Shown in pieces: positions 16,960 to 25,991 of a stretch of 64,000 nucleotides of DNA (positions are counted from its first letter, which is position 1; each line of letters opens with the position of its first letter). Below the pieces are notes generated by a model. That model saw nothing but the letters and a program-made list of their open reading frames with translations. It did no database searches and had not been told where the DNA came from. Source of the DNA: Bacillota bacterium (GTDB taxonomy: Bacteria > Bacillota > Clostridia > Lachnospirales > Lachnospiraceae); the NCBI GenBank assembly GCA_023423335.1, contig JAFAFU010000041.1, positions 1-64,000 on the forward strand. Direction: 5' to 3'. The translations under genes and the position numbers were made by a program.

Positions 16960-17415
16960 TTAAAGCTTTAAAGCCTTTTTAAGGCTCTCCTGCTCCTCTT
17001 CGCTTAATATTCCATTCTGGTCCATTATAATAATAAGGCGGCCATCCTGATTCGTTACCTGTTTCATATAGGCGGTATTCGTACTCTTTATGATGGAAGG
17101 TACCTCGTATAGCTGCTCCGATTCCACGTTTATAATCCCCAGCATCTTATCCACTTCATAAGCAATCGTCATAGCATTGGAATTCGTGACAATCAATCGG
17201 GTATCATTGTCGGGCTCCTTATTCTCAAGACCGAACTTACTTCTTAAGCTGTATACCGGTATTCTGTCTCCGCGCAGCTTTATAATACCCTTCATATTGT
17301 CAGGTGCATTGGCGGCTTTCTCCATCGGAATATATTTCTCTACCGTACTGACCGCCATGATATCAAAACCAAATTCTCCCTCGCCGAGCTTAAATACTGC
17401 CTGTTTCGTAACCAT
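16960..17415 (-). CDS. cheW: CheW-like chemotaxis coupling protein
   Basis: A 151-residue CheW domain protein, expected to link chemoreceptors to CheA. It shows the N-terminal strand AVFKLGEGEFGFDI, the IIKLRGDRIPVYSLRSKFGL block with the conserved Arg-Gly-x-x-(I/V)-P, and the MTIAYEVDKMLGIINV segment. The acidic C-terminal tail EEEQESLKKALKL is longer than in classical CheW. The start at 17415 has AAGGAGG nine bases upstream; the frame extends further but overlaps prfB. It follows prfB by 22 bp, an unusual operon partner, and is far from any chemotaxis cluster in this window. Confidence 0.85.
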   Translation of the reverse strand: MVTKQAVFKLGEGEFGFDIMAVSTVEKYIPMEKAANAPDNMKGIIKLRGDRIPVYSLRSKFGLENKEPDNDTRLIVTNSNAMTIAYEVDKMLGIINVESEQLYEVPSIIKSTNTAYMKQVTNQDGRLIIIMDQNGILSEEEQESLKKALKL

Positions 17416-17437
17416 CCTAATTAACCTCCTTGCAAAA

Positions 17438-18560
17438 CTACAAAGTCTGTTGGTTATTCTGTGCATTCCATTTTAGATATGCATTAATAAAAGGATCGAT
17501 ATTACCATCCAGAACCGCAGCAGCATTGCCTATCTCCTCATTCGTTCTGTGATCCTTCACCAGCGTGTACGGCTGAAGAACATAGGATCTGATCTGATTG
17601 CCCCAGCCGATCTCCTTCACTTCGCCGCGGATACCCGTTATCTTCTCCTGGTTCTCCCGCTGCCGGATCAGAAAAAGCTTTGCCTTCAGCATCTGCATTG
17701 CCTTGTCCTTATTCTGCAGCTGAGACCTCTCATTCTGGCATTGTACCACAATATTGGTCGGCAAGTGGGTGATACGTACCGCAGAGGATGTCTTGTTGAC
17801 ATTCTGTCCACCGGCACCGCTGGAATGATAAGTATCAATTCTCAGATCCTTATCCTCTATCTCAATATCGATATCCTCTTCAATATCGGGCATTACATCG
17901 CAGGAGACGAACGAAGTCTGTCTCTTACCGGCGGCATTAAACGGAGATATTCTTACCAGCCGGTGTACACCCCGTTCAGATTTTAGATATCCGTAAGCAT
18001 TCACTCCATTAATCTCCAGGGTTACTGATTTCAATCCTGCTTCTTCACCATCCAGAAAGTCCAGCATATCAACGGTAAAACCCTTCTTATCCGCCCATCG
18101 CTGATACATGCGGCACAGCATATTTGCCCAATCGCAGCTTTCCGTTCCGCCGGCGCCTGCATGCAGGGTCAAAATTGCATTATCCTTATCATATTCTCCG
18201 GAAAGCAGCGTCTTAAGGCGCAGACTTTCCAGATCATTCTCAAACAGCTCCAATGCGTCCCTGATCTCAGGAATTAAAGATACATCATTCTCCTCATAGC
18301 CCATCTGAATCAGTGTCTGAACATCCTCATATCCGGTCTTCAGATGATAATATTCGTCCATTGTATCCTTCAGATTCTTTAATTCCCTCATCAGATTTTG
18401 GGCTCTGGCTGCATCATCCCAAAAACCAGGCTGTTCCATTGTCTGGTTTATTTCACTTACCCGCTGTTCCTTCTTAGCGAGGTCAAAGTGAATCCCCCAC
18501 TTCCATCAGCGGTTTTTCATAGGTTCCAAGTATATATTTAAACTGATCTAATTCAACCAC
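17438..18560 (-). CDS. prfB: Peptide chain release factor 2 (programmed +1 frameshift)
   Basis: RF2 recognises UGA and UAA and triggers peptide release. The full product of about 373 residues is read in two frames: a 25-codon leader from GTG at 18560 ends at CTT TGA (TGA at 18485-18483); a +1 slip continues as Leu-Asp-Leu-Ala into the long frame. The long frame has the SPF stop-codon-recognition tripeptide at about residue 205 and the catalytic GGQ at about 250 (SSGAGGQNVNK). AGAGGTG lies just before the GTG, and TTG three bases earlier is an alternative. The gene is not broken: the in-frame UGA is the standard autoregulatory device. Confidence 0.96.
18482..18488 (-). promoter_or_regulatory. 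prfB programmed frameshift site
   Basis: CTTTGAC on the minus strand is the conserved RF2 slip site. An internal Shine-Dalgarno-like GTGGGGG lies a few bases upstream, as in other bacterial prfB genes. Low RF2 favours slipping, giving autoregulation. Confidence 0.95.
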
Positions 18561-18634
18561 CAAATCACCTCTTTCTTTTATTAATCTTAATTCTTATCAC
18601 TGGGGACATGCCCATGACTTATATGTTTACATAC

Positions 18635-21208
18635 TTATGCATTTCTTCCGCAGCAGAATTTGTATTTTTTGCCGCTTCCGCAGGGACAGAGATCATTTGG
18701 CATTACCTTTTTACTGGTTCTTCTGACCGGTGCGTTCGCAACGCTGTCATCCCGATTGGTACCGGTAACCTTAGCCACCTGCTCCCTCTCAACCTTCTGC
18801 TCAATCCTTACATGCATCAGTGCTTTTACGGTATCCTCGCGGATCGCATCCGTCATAGTATCAAACATTTCAAAGCCCTGGAATTTGTACTCTACAATCG
18901 GCTGGCGCTGTCCATATGCCTGAAGGCCGATTCCCTGGCGCAGCTGGTCCATATCATCAATGTGATCCATCCATTTACGATCGATGACCTTTAACAGGAT
19001 AACACGCTCAACTTCTCTGAGCTGCTCAATCTCCGGGAACTCTGCTTCCTTGGCCTCATAAAGCTTAACCGCTTCTTCCTTCAGCTGCTGGATCAGATCA
19101 TTCTTCCGTATTACTTTCGTAGGGTCGCTAGAAATCGCAATCTCCTGGACGGGAATAATCGGAAGCAAAAGATTGTTCACTTCCTCCAGGTCCCATTCTT
19201 CCGGAAGCTGGTCCTCACTGATACAGGAATTCACACAGTCTTCCACGGTATCCGTAATCATGTGATATATGGTATCTCTCATGCTTTCGCCGTCGAGAAC
19301 CCTTCTTCTCTCTTTGTAAATAATTTCTCTCTGTTCATTATTAACCTGGTCATATTCCAGAAGACTCTTTCTGATCCCATAGTTGTTGCCCTCGATTCTT
19401 TTCTGGGCCTTCTCTATGGCATTGGTCAGCATCTTATGCTCAATCTGTTCTCCATCCGGCATTCCCAGCGTATTGAAAATACCCATCAGTCTTTCCGAAC
19501 CGAACAGGCGCATGAGATCGTCTTCCAGTGAGATAAAGAATCGGGATTCACCGGGATCACCTTGTCTTCCGGCACGTCCGCGCAGCTGGTTATCGATACG
19601 TCTGGCTTCATGGCGCTCCGTACCGATAATTTTTAAACCACCGGCTTCCTTCACTCCTTCGCCAAGCTTAATATCGGTACCACGGCCTGCCATATTGGTG
19701 GCTATCGTTACTGCTCCATACTGTCCGGCATCTGCTACAATCTCGGCTTCCATCTCATGGAATTTCGCATTCAACACTTTATGAGGAACATTGTGCTTTT
19801 TAAGTATTCCGCTGATTTCCTCCGAAGCTTCGATCGTAATCGTACCTACCAATACCGGCTGTCCCTTCTTATGGGACTCGATTACCTCCCTGATAATGGC
19901 ATTCAGCTTCTCTTTTCTGGTTTTATATACGGCATCCTGATGATCCATACGTGCTACAGGGACATTGGTCGGAACCTCTATAACATCCATTCCGTAGATT
20001 TCCCTGAACTCCTGCTCTTCGGTCAGGGCCGTACCGGTCATACCGCATTTTTTCTTATATTTATTGAAGAAGTTCTGGAAGGTAATCGTAGCCAGAGTCT
20101 TGCTTTCTCTCTTGACCTTGACATTTTCCTTGGCTTCAATTGCCTGATGCAGACCGTCACTGTATCGTCTTCCCGGCATGATACGTCCGGTAAACTCATC
20201 GACTATCAATACCTCATCATCCTTTACCACATAGTCCTTATCACGGAACATCAGATTATGAGCCCGCAATGCCAGAATAATATTATGCTGGATCTCCAGA
20301 TTCTCAGGGTCTGCCAGGTTCTCAAGGTTAAAGAATCTCTCCACCTTTTTTACGCCTTCTGCGGTAAGATGGACATTCTTTTCCTTCTCATTAACGATAA
20401 AATCGCCTTCCTCGGTGATTTCCTCCTTCATAAGTGCGGCCATCTTCGTCAGCTCGCCGCTTTCCTTACCCTTCTTCAGCTGTCTGGCCAGAATATCACA
20501 GACACGGTACAGCTCCGTTGATTTGCCGCTTTGCCCGGATATGATCAAAGGGGTCCTTGCTTCATCGATTAAGATGGAGTCCACCTCGTCGATGATGGCA
20601 TAGGTTAAATCCCGCTGAACCAGCTGTTCCTTATAGATAACCATGTTATCCCTCAGATAATCAAAGCCAAGCTCATTGTTTGTCGCATAGGTAATATCAC
20701 AGGCATAGGCTGCCCTGCGCTCGTCCTTCTCAAGGCTGTTTAAAATAACTCCGACCTTAAGACCGAGAAATTCATGGATCTGTCCCATCCATTCCGAGTC
20801 ACGCTTGGCCAGATAATCATTAACCGTAACGATATGGACGCCTTTTCCTTCCAGGGCATTCAGATACGCAGGCAAGGTTGCCACAAGGGTTTTTCCTTCA
20901 CCGGTACGCATCTCTGTAATACGGCCCTGATGGAGGATGACGCCGCCGATTAGCTGAACCCGGTAATGCCTCAGCCCGATGGTTCTTTTCGCAGCCTCCC
21001 TGACCACTGCATATGCTTCTACTAATATATCATCTAAAGTCTCACCATTTTTAAGTCTGTTCTTGAACTCCGTTGTCTTTGCCCTTAAGGCATCATCGGA
21101 TAACTTCTCATATTCCGGTTCCAGAGCTTCTATACTGTCCACGAGAGGCAGCAAACGCTTTACTTCCCTTTCGCTATGCGTTCCAAATATCTTGTCTAGC
21201 AATCCCAT
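18635..21208 (-). CDS. secA: Preprotein translocase ATPase SecA
   Basis: SecA drives post-translational export through SecYEG. The 857-residue protein has Walker A MRTGEGKTLVATLP at about 100, the DEAD-like VDEVDSILIDEARTPLIISG region, NMAGRGTDIKLG and QLRGRAGRQGD of the second nucleotide-binding fold, and a C-terminal SEC-C zinc motif CPCGSGKKYKFCCG for SecB/ribosome contacts. GGAG precedes the ATG. It lies upstream of prfB, with hpf further upstream, the same hpf-secA-prfB order as in B. subtilis and many Firmicutes. Confidence 0.97.
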   Translation of the reverse strand: MGLLDKIFGTHSEREVKRLLPLVDSIEALEPEYEKLSDDALRAKTTEFKNRLKNGETLDDILVEAYAVVREAAKRTIGLRHYRVQLIGGVILHQGRITEMRTGEGKTLVATLPAYLNALEGKGVHIVTVNDYLAKRDSEWMGQIHEFLGLKVGVILNSLEKDERRAAYACDITYATNNELGFDYLRDNMVIYKEQLVQRDLTYAIIDEVDSILIDEARTPLIISGQSGKSTELYRVCDILARQLKKGKESGELTKMAALMKEEITEEGDFIVNEKEKNVHLTAEGVKKVERFFNLENLADPENLEIQHNIILALRAHNLMFRDKDYVVKDDEVLIVDEFTGRIMPGRRYSDGLHQAIEAKENVKVKRESKTLATITFQNFFNKYKKKCGMTGTALTEEQEFREIYGMDVIEVPTNVPVARMDHQDAVYKTRKEKLNAIIREVIESHKKGQPVLVGTITIEASEEISGILKKHNVPHKVLNAKFHEMEAEIVADAGQYGAVTIATNMAGRGTDIKLGEGVKEAGGLKIIGTERHEARRIDNQLRGRAGRQGDPGESRFFISLEDDLMRLFGSERLMGIFNTLGMPDGEQIEHKMLTNAIEKAQKRIEGNNYGIRKSLLEYDQVNNEQREIIYKERRRVLDGESMRDTIYHMITDTVEDCVNSCISEDQLPEEWDLEEVNNLLLPIIPVQEIAISSDPTKVIRKNDLIQQLKEEAVKLYEAKEAEFPEIEQLREVERVILLKVIDRKWMDHIDDMDQLRQGIGLQAYGQRQPIVEYKFQGFEMFDTMTDAIREDTVKALMHVRIEQKVEREQVAKVTGTNRDDSVANAPVRRTSKKVMPNDLCPCGSGKKYKFCCGRNA

Positions 21209-21300
21209 TCTTATTCACTCCTATAATCTCATTCTCTGAATATTCGCACCTGAATAATAGTTCAACTAATATTGTAACATTTACACTTAGGTTATTCAAC

Positions 21301-21387
21301 TTAATTTTATTTAAACGGATTATACAAAAGAAAACGGGGCAACTCACAAGCTTTGCTTGTGAGCTTAATCCGCTTAAATAAAATTAA
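21301..21387. repeat. 87-bp palindromic element with central hairpin
   Basis: The left arm 21301-21322 and right arm 21366-21387 are inverted copies matching at 21 of 22 bases (right arm starts TAATCCGCTTAAATAAAATT). Between them is a second inverted repeat CTCACAAGC (21343-21351) / GCTTGTGAG. A partial third copy of the arm, GAGCTTAATCCGTTTAA, occurs at 21422-21438. It lies in the 344-bp hpf-secA gap. Confidence 0.7.
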
Positions 21388-21458
21388 TCGCCGCGATACT
21401 TAGACGAGCATTCCACCTTACGAGCTTAATCCGTTTAATAAAAGTCAAGTCACCCGAA

Positions 21459-21513
21459 GTTCGTAAGCTCTGCTTGCGAACAAATAGCAAGCCCGTAAGC
21501 GATGCTTACGGGC
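21459..21513 (-). terminator. Two hairpins after hpf, possible terminator
   Basis: GTTCGTAAGC/GCTTGCGAAC (21459-21481) and GCCCGTAAGC/GCTTACGGGC (21491-21513) are stems sharing an AAGC-N3-GCTT core with the hairpin at 21343. They directly follow hpf, but T-tracts after them on the minus strand are poor, so termination is uncertain. The remaining sequence of the gap shows nothing else I can name. Confidence 0.5.
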
Positions 21514-21552
21514 CATTCCTTCTTTTTTGTTTCTCTATTTTCCTTACGGACT

Positions 21553-22080
21553 CTAATATTCCGGCTCAATCAGACCATAGGTATTACCCTTCCGCTTGTA
21601 TACCACATTAACTTCATTCGTCTGGGCATTACGGAAAACATAAAAACTATGCCCCAACAGCTCCATCTGAACACATGCTTCCTCGGCATCCATCGGTTTT
21701 ATAGCAAACCGCTTCGTTTTGACAATTTTAATTGAATCATCCTCAAAATAATCATCTTCCATGAAGGCCTGATTAAAATTAGAAGCCGCCTGTTTATGAT
21801 CGATCAGCTTATTCTTATATTTCCTCAATTGACGTTCAATAATTTCCTCTACCAGATCAATGGAAACATACATGTCATTGCTGACTTGCTCTGCCCGGAT
21901 GATATTTCCTTTAACGGGTATCGTAACCTCAATTTTTTGCCTTTCTTTCTCAACGCTAAGTGTTACATGGATTTCTGTATCAGGAGTGAAGTATCGTTCC
22001 AGTTTTCCGATTTTCTCATATACCGCGGTCTTTAAGCCTTCTGTTACATCAATATTCTTTCCACTGATTATATAACGCAT
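21553..22080 (-). CDS. hpf: Ribosome hibernation promoting factor, long form
   Basis: Long-form HPF dimerises 70S ribosomes into inactive 100S particles in stationary phase. The 175-residue product has the N-terminal S30AE domain (1-100; GKNIDVTEGLKTAVYEKIGKL) and the C-terminal dimerisation domain (about 118-175) with IVKTKRFAIKPMDAEEACVQM and the LLGHSFYVFRNAQT segment. The start at 22080 has AAGGAG upstream; the frame extends 26 codons further without a site. A consensus-like promoter and a DnaA-box cluster lie upstream. Confidence 0.96.
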   Translation of the reverse strand: MRYIISGKNIDVTEGLKTAVYEKIGKLERYFTPDTEIHVTLSVEKERQKIEVTIPVKGNIIRAEQVSNDMYVSIDLVEEIIERQLRKYKNKLIDHKQAASNFNQAFMEDDYFEDDSIKIVKTKRFAIKPMDAEEACVQMELLGHSFYVFRNAQTNEVNVVYKRKGNTYGLIEPEY

Positions 22081-22298
22081 AACGCCCAACTCCTTTTTAC
22101 TTTCTAGTAGCATATGGAATGCTGCTTTCATTATAGCATAAGCGTGAAAAAGTGACAAGCCACTTTGGAAAGATTGGAAGTATTATGGAAGACAATTGTC
22201 AATTTCCTTCATAATTATGCATATAATTCAACCAACCTTGTATATTCGACGTTTATTACACCAAATCCGATAAATTTTTGCCAATTCTTTTATTAATA

Positions 22299-22327
22299 TT
22301 TATATTATCCGACAATTAAAAAGTCAA
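22299..22327 (-). promoter_or_regulatory. Putative hpf promoter
   Basis: Minus strand TTGACT (22327-22322), 17-bp spacer, TATAAA (22304-22299). It would give a leader of about 210 nt before the hpf start. Confidence 0.6.
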
Positions 22328-22434
22328 GTCCAAAAGCTGATAATTCTGGCCTGTTTTGTCAATTTATCATAAGTTACAAAACGCATTTTCGATATTGACA
22401 CCCATTTAAGCATGCGACAATAGTAGTTGATAAT

Positions 22435-22505
22435 TGTGGATAATGTGGATAAAATCGTGTATAACTTCTTTTCATTCAAAATTAAGGCTTCTGACCTGTG
22501 GATAA
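22435..22505 (-). promoter_or_regulatory. Cluster of DnaA boxes
   Basis: Three exact TTATCCACA 9-mers on the minus strand at 22443-22435, 22452-22444 and 22505-22497; the first two abut with no gap. A fourth, TTATACACG at 22464-22456, differs by one base from TTATACACA. All have the same orientation and lie about 110-180 bp upstream of the hpf -35. The surrounding 22330-22700 is A+T-rich and has no credible gene. Confidence 0.75.
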
Positions 22506-22715
22506 CTTTTTGATAATATAAAAAGTTGTAAACCGCAGCACCCATTTTATGGAAGCTCTCTTGGATTGTTTGTGCAAAATGTACATGTTTCACTTTGTCA
22601 ATAGGACTTTCTGATAATTTTTTAACGGACAAGATTTTCTCTATTTAAATAAATTTTCTTAAAAATATGAAAGTTATAATATTTTTAATCCTTAGGACAT
22701 CCGGACTATTTGTAA

Positions 22716-22772
22716 TAAAAACGGACTATCTGTATATCCTCTCCGCTTTAGATAATATACTCCAATAGTCCG
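22716..22772 (-). terminator. Probable terminator after PilZ gene
   Basis: Minus strand CGGACTAT (22772-22765) pairs with ATAGTCCG (22729-22722), followed by TTTTTATT. The loop of about 35 nt contains a smaller TATA/TATA pairing. A further CGGACTAT copy follows at 22702. Confidence 0.6.
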
Positions 22773-22829
22773 TAATTTAAACATATTCCATACCATATAT
22801 TATAAATAATATACAACCATCAATCCAGT

Positions 22830-23198
22830 CTATTTGTCCCTCTCTAATGTTTTTTCGTATTTATCCACCTTATCCGCCAGGAAAGGTGCAAGGCCGACAA
22901 ACTCGGCACCATAGTTCTTACCCTTACCGTCCATAGCTGTGACCCGTATGATCTGAATAACCACACGGAAGAAGTCCCCATTGCCAAGATTAATCGTGCC
23001 CCTGAAATAATACCCTATCGGCAAGTCCGCTTCGCTTAAGAATCCGATACCACTTCGGGAAATATCAAAAACGGATATAGAAGCACCAACATCCTTTATT
23101 ATAACATTATCCTGTTTAAATACCTCGTCAACCTCCAAACACAGTTCTATCGGAAGTCTTCTATATCTTCTTCTCTCCTGCTTTGCATGTTCTTCCAT
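22830..23198 (-). CDS. PilZ domain protein
   Basis: A 122-residue single-domain PilZ protein, a cytoplasmic receptor type for cyclic di-GMP. The N-terminal RRRYRRLPIEL supplies the RxxxR arginines and DISRSGIGFLS supplies the (D/N)xSxxG motif, both needed for ligand binding, so binding is likely. The start at 23198 has AAAGGAG about eight bases upstream; an earlier in-frame start adds seven residues. It stands alone with a terminator-like hairpin behind it. With flagellar genes in the same window, a motility role is plausible but not shown. Confidence 0.88.
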   Translation of the reverse strand: MEEHAKQERRRYRRLPIELCLEVDEVFKQDNVIIKDVGASISVFDISRSGIGFLSEADLPIGYYFRGTINLGNGDFFRVVIQIIRVTAMDGKGKNYGAEFVGLAPFLADKVDKYEKTLERDK

Positions 23199-23340
23199 GG
23201 TAAGTGCTCCTTTATCCAATACTGATATGCAGCTTTGCTGAAAACAGATCCTTTCAGGTTATATCTCCTTATGATCCTATTATATTCTATCATACATCGC
23301 ATTATTTTCCAACTGTTAGAATTGCATAAATATGGTTTTA

Positions 23341-23413
23341 AAACAAAAACAGGTTATCCGGCTTCATCCATGTAAGTGTATTACATCCTGTTTCGCCTGG
23401 GATAACCTGTTTC
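23341..23413 (-). terminator. Terminator after NlpC/P60 hydrolase gene
   Basis: Minus strand AACAGGTTATCC pairs with GGATAACCTGTTTTT at the end of a long structured loop; a T-rich tail follows. Confidence 0.8.
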
Positions 23414-23449
23414 GCTTCTATATAATATAATGTGATGTGACTGAGTGAA

Positions 23450-24673
23450 CTAATATACCACTCTTCTAATTCGAACTATTTTACGGTAATTATACTTTGA
23501 TATAATGATACCCTGCCTGGAGTTTGCCGCATGCACAATCTGGTCATTGCCGATATACATCGCTACGTGGTTTACCGTGCCGCTGCTGTTGGCATAAAAG
23601 ATCAGATCCCCCGGCTTGCGGCTGTCGAGGTCCACCTTTATACCTGCCGAAGCAGCCTGCTGATAAGATACTCGGGGAATGGAATAACCAAAGTCGTCAT
23701 AAATCCTCCAGACAAAGCCGGAGCAATCGGCGCCCCCGGTCAGACTCTCGCCTCCCCATTTATAAGAATAACCAACGAACTTCTTGGCATAGGATATGAT
23801 CTCATTCCTTAATTCCGACAAATTACCGGAGCTCTCGGTGGATGTGGATGGCTTATTGGGAATATCCTGCTTCTGCTCCTTAGCAGCCTGTGCGGCCTTC
23901 CGCTCTGCTTCCTCCTGAGCTTTTTTCCTGGCTTTCTCTTCTTCCAGCTTCTTTAGCCGCTCTGCTTCCGCACGTTCGGCTTCCTGCTGCTCTCTGAGAA
24001 TCCTTTGCTCTTCTTCGATTGAAATAGCTTCTTTAAAATCAATATCTATTTTAAGATAATCCTTATGTACAAAACCAGTGAAATCATTGCCTGAATCAGC
24101 ATCCGAACCCAACAGGATCTCAGCCCACTCTTCATATTCCTTCAGTACGATATATGTTTCGCCTTCCGGAATTAATTCCAGGGTTGTGGCTTCCGTACTC
24201 TGCTCTGCACGAACCCTTAAGGTAGGGGTATTGATGACCGTTGCATATTTGGTAGCATATTCATCGGCCATCTTCTCCGCAGCCTTACCGGTCACCAGAT
24301 AATTTGATGCGATATAACCCTCCACATCACCAGATTTAATCCTCACCCAGTCACCCTCCAGCCTTTCCAGTATGTCGGCTGCACAGCCCCGGTACAGCTT
24401 ACCTACTATTTCGCTGTCCGTGGAAGGCTTGCTTCTTATATTCACATAATTAGTCACATCTGCAACACCCTTATCATCCAGGGGTGATGCTATCTGTGTA
24501 TTATAAATCTGTGTTATGTACTCCTCTGTCTCCTGATCGGCCTGTTCCAGGGTTTTTGCCATTCCGGCAACCCCTTCCTCAGGTTGGGCATAGGCCATCG
24601 ATGCAGGTATCGATATAAATAACGTAGCGGTTGCGGCAAAAATTGCAGATTTCAAGGCCTCACTTTTTCTCAT
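23450..24673 (-). CDS. Secreted SH3-domain NlpC/P60 peptidoglycan hydrolase
   Basis: A 407-residue exported cell-wall hydrolase, predicted to cut within stem peptides. Order: signal peptide 1-30 (KSAIFAATATLFISIPASMAYA), bacterial SH3 domain around 75-125 (VNIRSKPSTDSEIVGKL), second SH3-like domain around 145-205 (LRVRAEQSTEATTLELI), a charged Glu/Lys/Ala-rich coiled-coil linker around 220-280, and a C-terminal NlpC/P60 domain with catalytic Cys in GGADCSGFVWRIYDD and His in VNHVAMYIG. The start at 24673 has GGAGG about ten bases upstream and begins directly with the signal peptide; the frame runs further. Confidence 0.93.
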   Translation of the reverse strand: MRKSEALKSAIFAATATLFISIPASMAYAQPEEGVAGMAKTLEQADQETEEYITQIYNTQIASPLDDKGVADVTNYVNIRSKPSTDSEIVGKLYRGCAADILERLEGDWVRIKSGDVEGYIASNYLVTGKAAEKMADEYATKYATVINTPTLRVRAEQSTEATTLELIPEGETYIVLKEYEEWAEILLGSDADSGNDFTGFVHKDYLKIDIDFKEAISIEEEQRILREQQEAERAEAERLKKLEEEKARKKAQEEAERKAAQAAKEQKQDIPNKPSTSTESSGNLSELRNEIISYAKKFVGYSYKWGGESLTGGADCSGFVWRIYDDFGYSIPRVSYQQAASAGIKVDLDSRKPGDLIFYANSSGTVNHVAMYIGNDQIVHAANSRQGIIISKYNYRKIVRIRRVVY

Positions 24674-24828
24674 GTATCTTACCCTCCAAGTATTGAAAGC
24701 AATTATGCTTTTGTCCTCTATCCTATTGTGAGTTGTTGTAATAAGCAACAGCTAATTGTTACAAATTTATTACATCTTTCGAAGTAATTATAACAAATAT
24801 GGAATGTGGTGTCAACGAGGAAACACAC

Positions 24829-24877
24829 AAAAAATGACTGTAAATTAGAAAAAATCTAATTTTCCAGTCATTTTTAC
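24829..24877. terminator. Bidirectional-type terminator after trxB
   Basis: AAAAATGACTG..AAATTAGA pairs with TCTAATTT..CAGTCATTTTT around an A-rich loop, with A/T tracts at both ends. It directly follows the trxB stop. Confidence 0.88.
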
Positions 24878-24893
24878 CACATAAACTGAAATT

Positions 24894-25817
24894 TCATTCT
24901 GATAAATCGTTTAAATACCTTTCTACTGCTGTAATGGCATTTGCTCCGTCAGAGGCAGCTGTTATTATCTGCCTGAGTGCTTTTGTCCGCACATCCCCGG
25001 CAGCATAAATTCCAGGGATATTTGTCTCACAGTTCTCTCCGGCAATAATATATCCATTGGCATCGGTAGCTACTACAGTTTGATAGACTTCGGAGTTTGG
25101 ATGGTAGCCTACGGCAATAAAAACTCCGGACAAATCATACTTTGAGATCTCATTGCTTTTCAGATTTTTAACTTCAATCGACTCGACTGCATCGGTGCCG
25201 TTGATCCGTTCTACAACACTATCCCACAAAATAGTGACATTATTCATAGCCAGCAGCTTTGAGGTAATACTCTTGGAGGCTCTAAACTGATCCCGTCTGT
25301 GAATTACATAAACCTTCTCACAGATTCTGGCCAAGAAGATCGCATCCTCTATCGCCACATCCCCACCGCCGACAACAGCCACAGTTTTCTTTTTGAAGAA
25401 GGCTCCGTCGCAGGTTGCACAGTAGGATACTCCCATACCGGACAGTCTTTCTTCCCCGTCGACTTCCAGATGTCTTGGAACTCCGCCGGTGGCGATTATC
25501 AGGGTTTTGGAACGGTATTCCGTACCATCATCCAGCTTTATCACCTTAATATCCTTCTCCAGACAGCACTCCTTCACCTCACCGTTAATGAAGGTAGTTC
25601 CCAGCTTGTCGCAGTGTTCCCTGAACTTCTGGCTCAGGTCAAACCCGCTGATTCCCGGGGTTCCGGGATAATTATCCACCTCATACGTATTAATGATCTG
25701 CCCGCCGCTAAGTCCTGCCTTCTCTATCACTATACAATTCAGTTCTGCCCTCTTGGCATAAATCGCTGCAGCCAGTCCTGCAGGACCCGAACCTATTATA
25801 ATTACGTCATATATCAT
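24894..25817 (-). CDS. trxB: Thioredoxin-disulfide reductase
   Basis: Flavoenzyme passing electrons from NADPH to thioredoxin. The 307-residue length matches the low-molecular-weight type. FAD-binding GSGPAGLAAAIYA is at 9-21, the redox pair CATC at 133-136, NADPH-binding GGGDVAIEDA near 152, and the C-terminal FAD motif GIYAAGDVR. AGGAGG precedes the ATG. It is a monocistronic gene here, with no thioredoxin gene beside it. Confidence 0.95.
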   Translation of the reverse strand: MIYDVIIIGSGPAGLAAAIYAKRAELNCIVIEKAGLSGGQIINTYEVDNYPGTPGISGFDLSQKFREHCDKLGTTFINGEVKECCLEKDIKVIKLDDGTEYRSKTLIIATGGVPRHLEVDGEERLSGMGVSYCATCDGAFFKKKTVAVVGGGDVAIEDAIFLARICEKVYVIHRRDQFRASKSITSKLLAMNNVTILWDSVVERINGTDAVESIEVKNLKSNEISKYDLSGVFIAVGYHPNSEVYQTVVATDANGYIIAGENCETNIPGIYAAGDVRTKALRQIITAASDGANAITAVERYLNDLSE

Positions 25818-25991
25818 CTGAATTCCTCCTTTTCGTTTCTATTATAAATTATCATCCGTCTATTTTCATTTATGGCCAATTATGCTATAATCAATTTAAT
25901 CGGTTTATCTGCAATCATAATATGCAGACAGTACCATTATTATTTCGTTACAGTATTCTATTCATCCCTGCAAGGAAGTGAGGTGCTTTAA

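Noticed and set aside
18439..18560. prfB as a truncated pseudogene lacking its N-terminus
   Set aside because: The missing N-terminus is encoded in the other frame before the conserved CTTTGAC slip site, so the gene is intact.
22324..22632. Open frame of 102 codons on the minus strand in the hpf upstream gap
   Set aside because: It runs through the DnaA-box cluster and A/T-rich DNA, has no ribosome-binding site and no protein-like composition.
22200..22830. Chromosomal replication origin
   Set aside because: DnaA boxes are present, but dnaA, dnaN, rpmH and other usual neighbours are absent, and the flanking genes are hpf and a PilZ protein.
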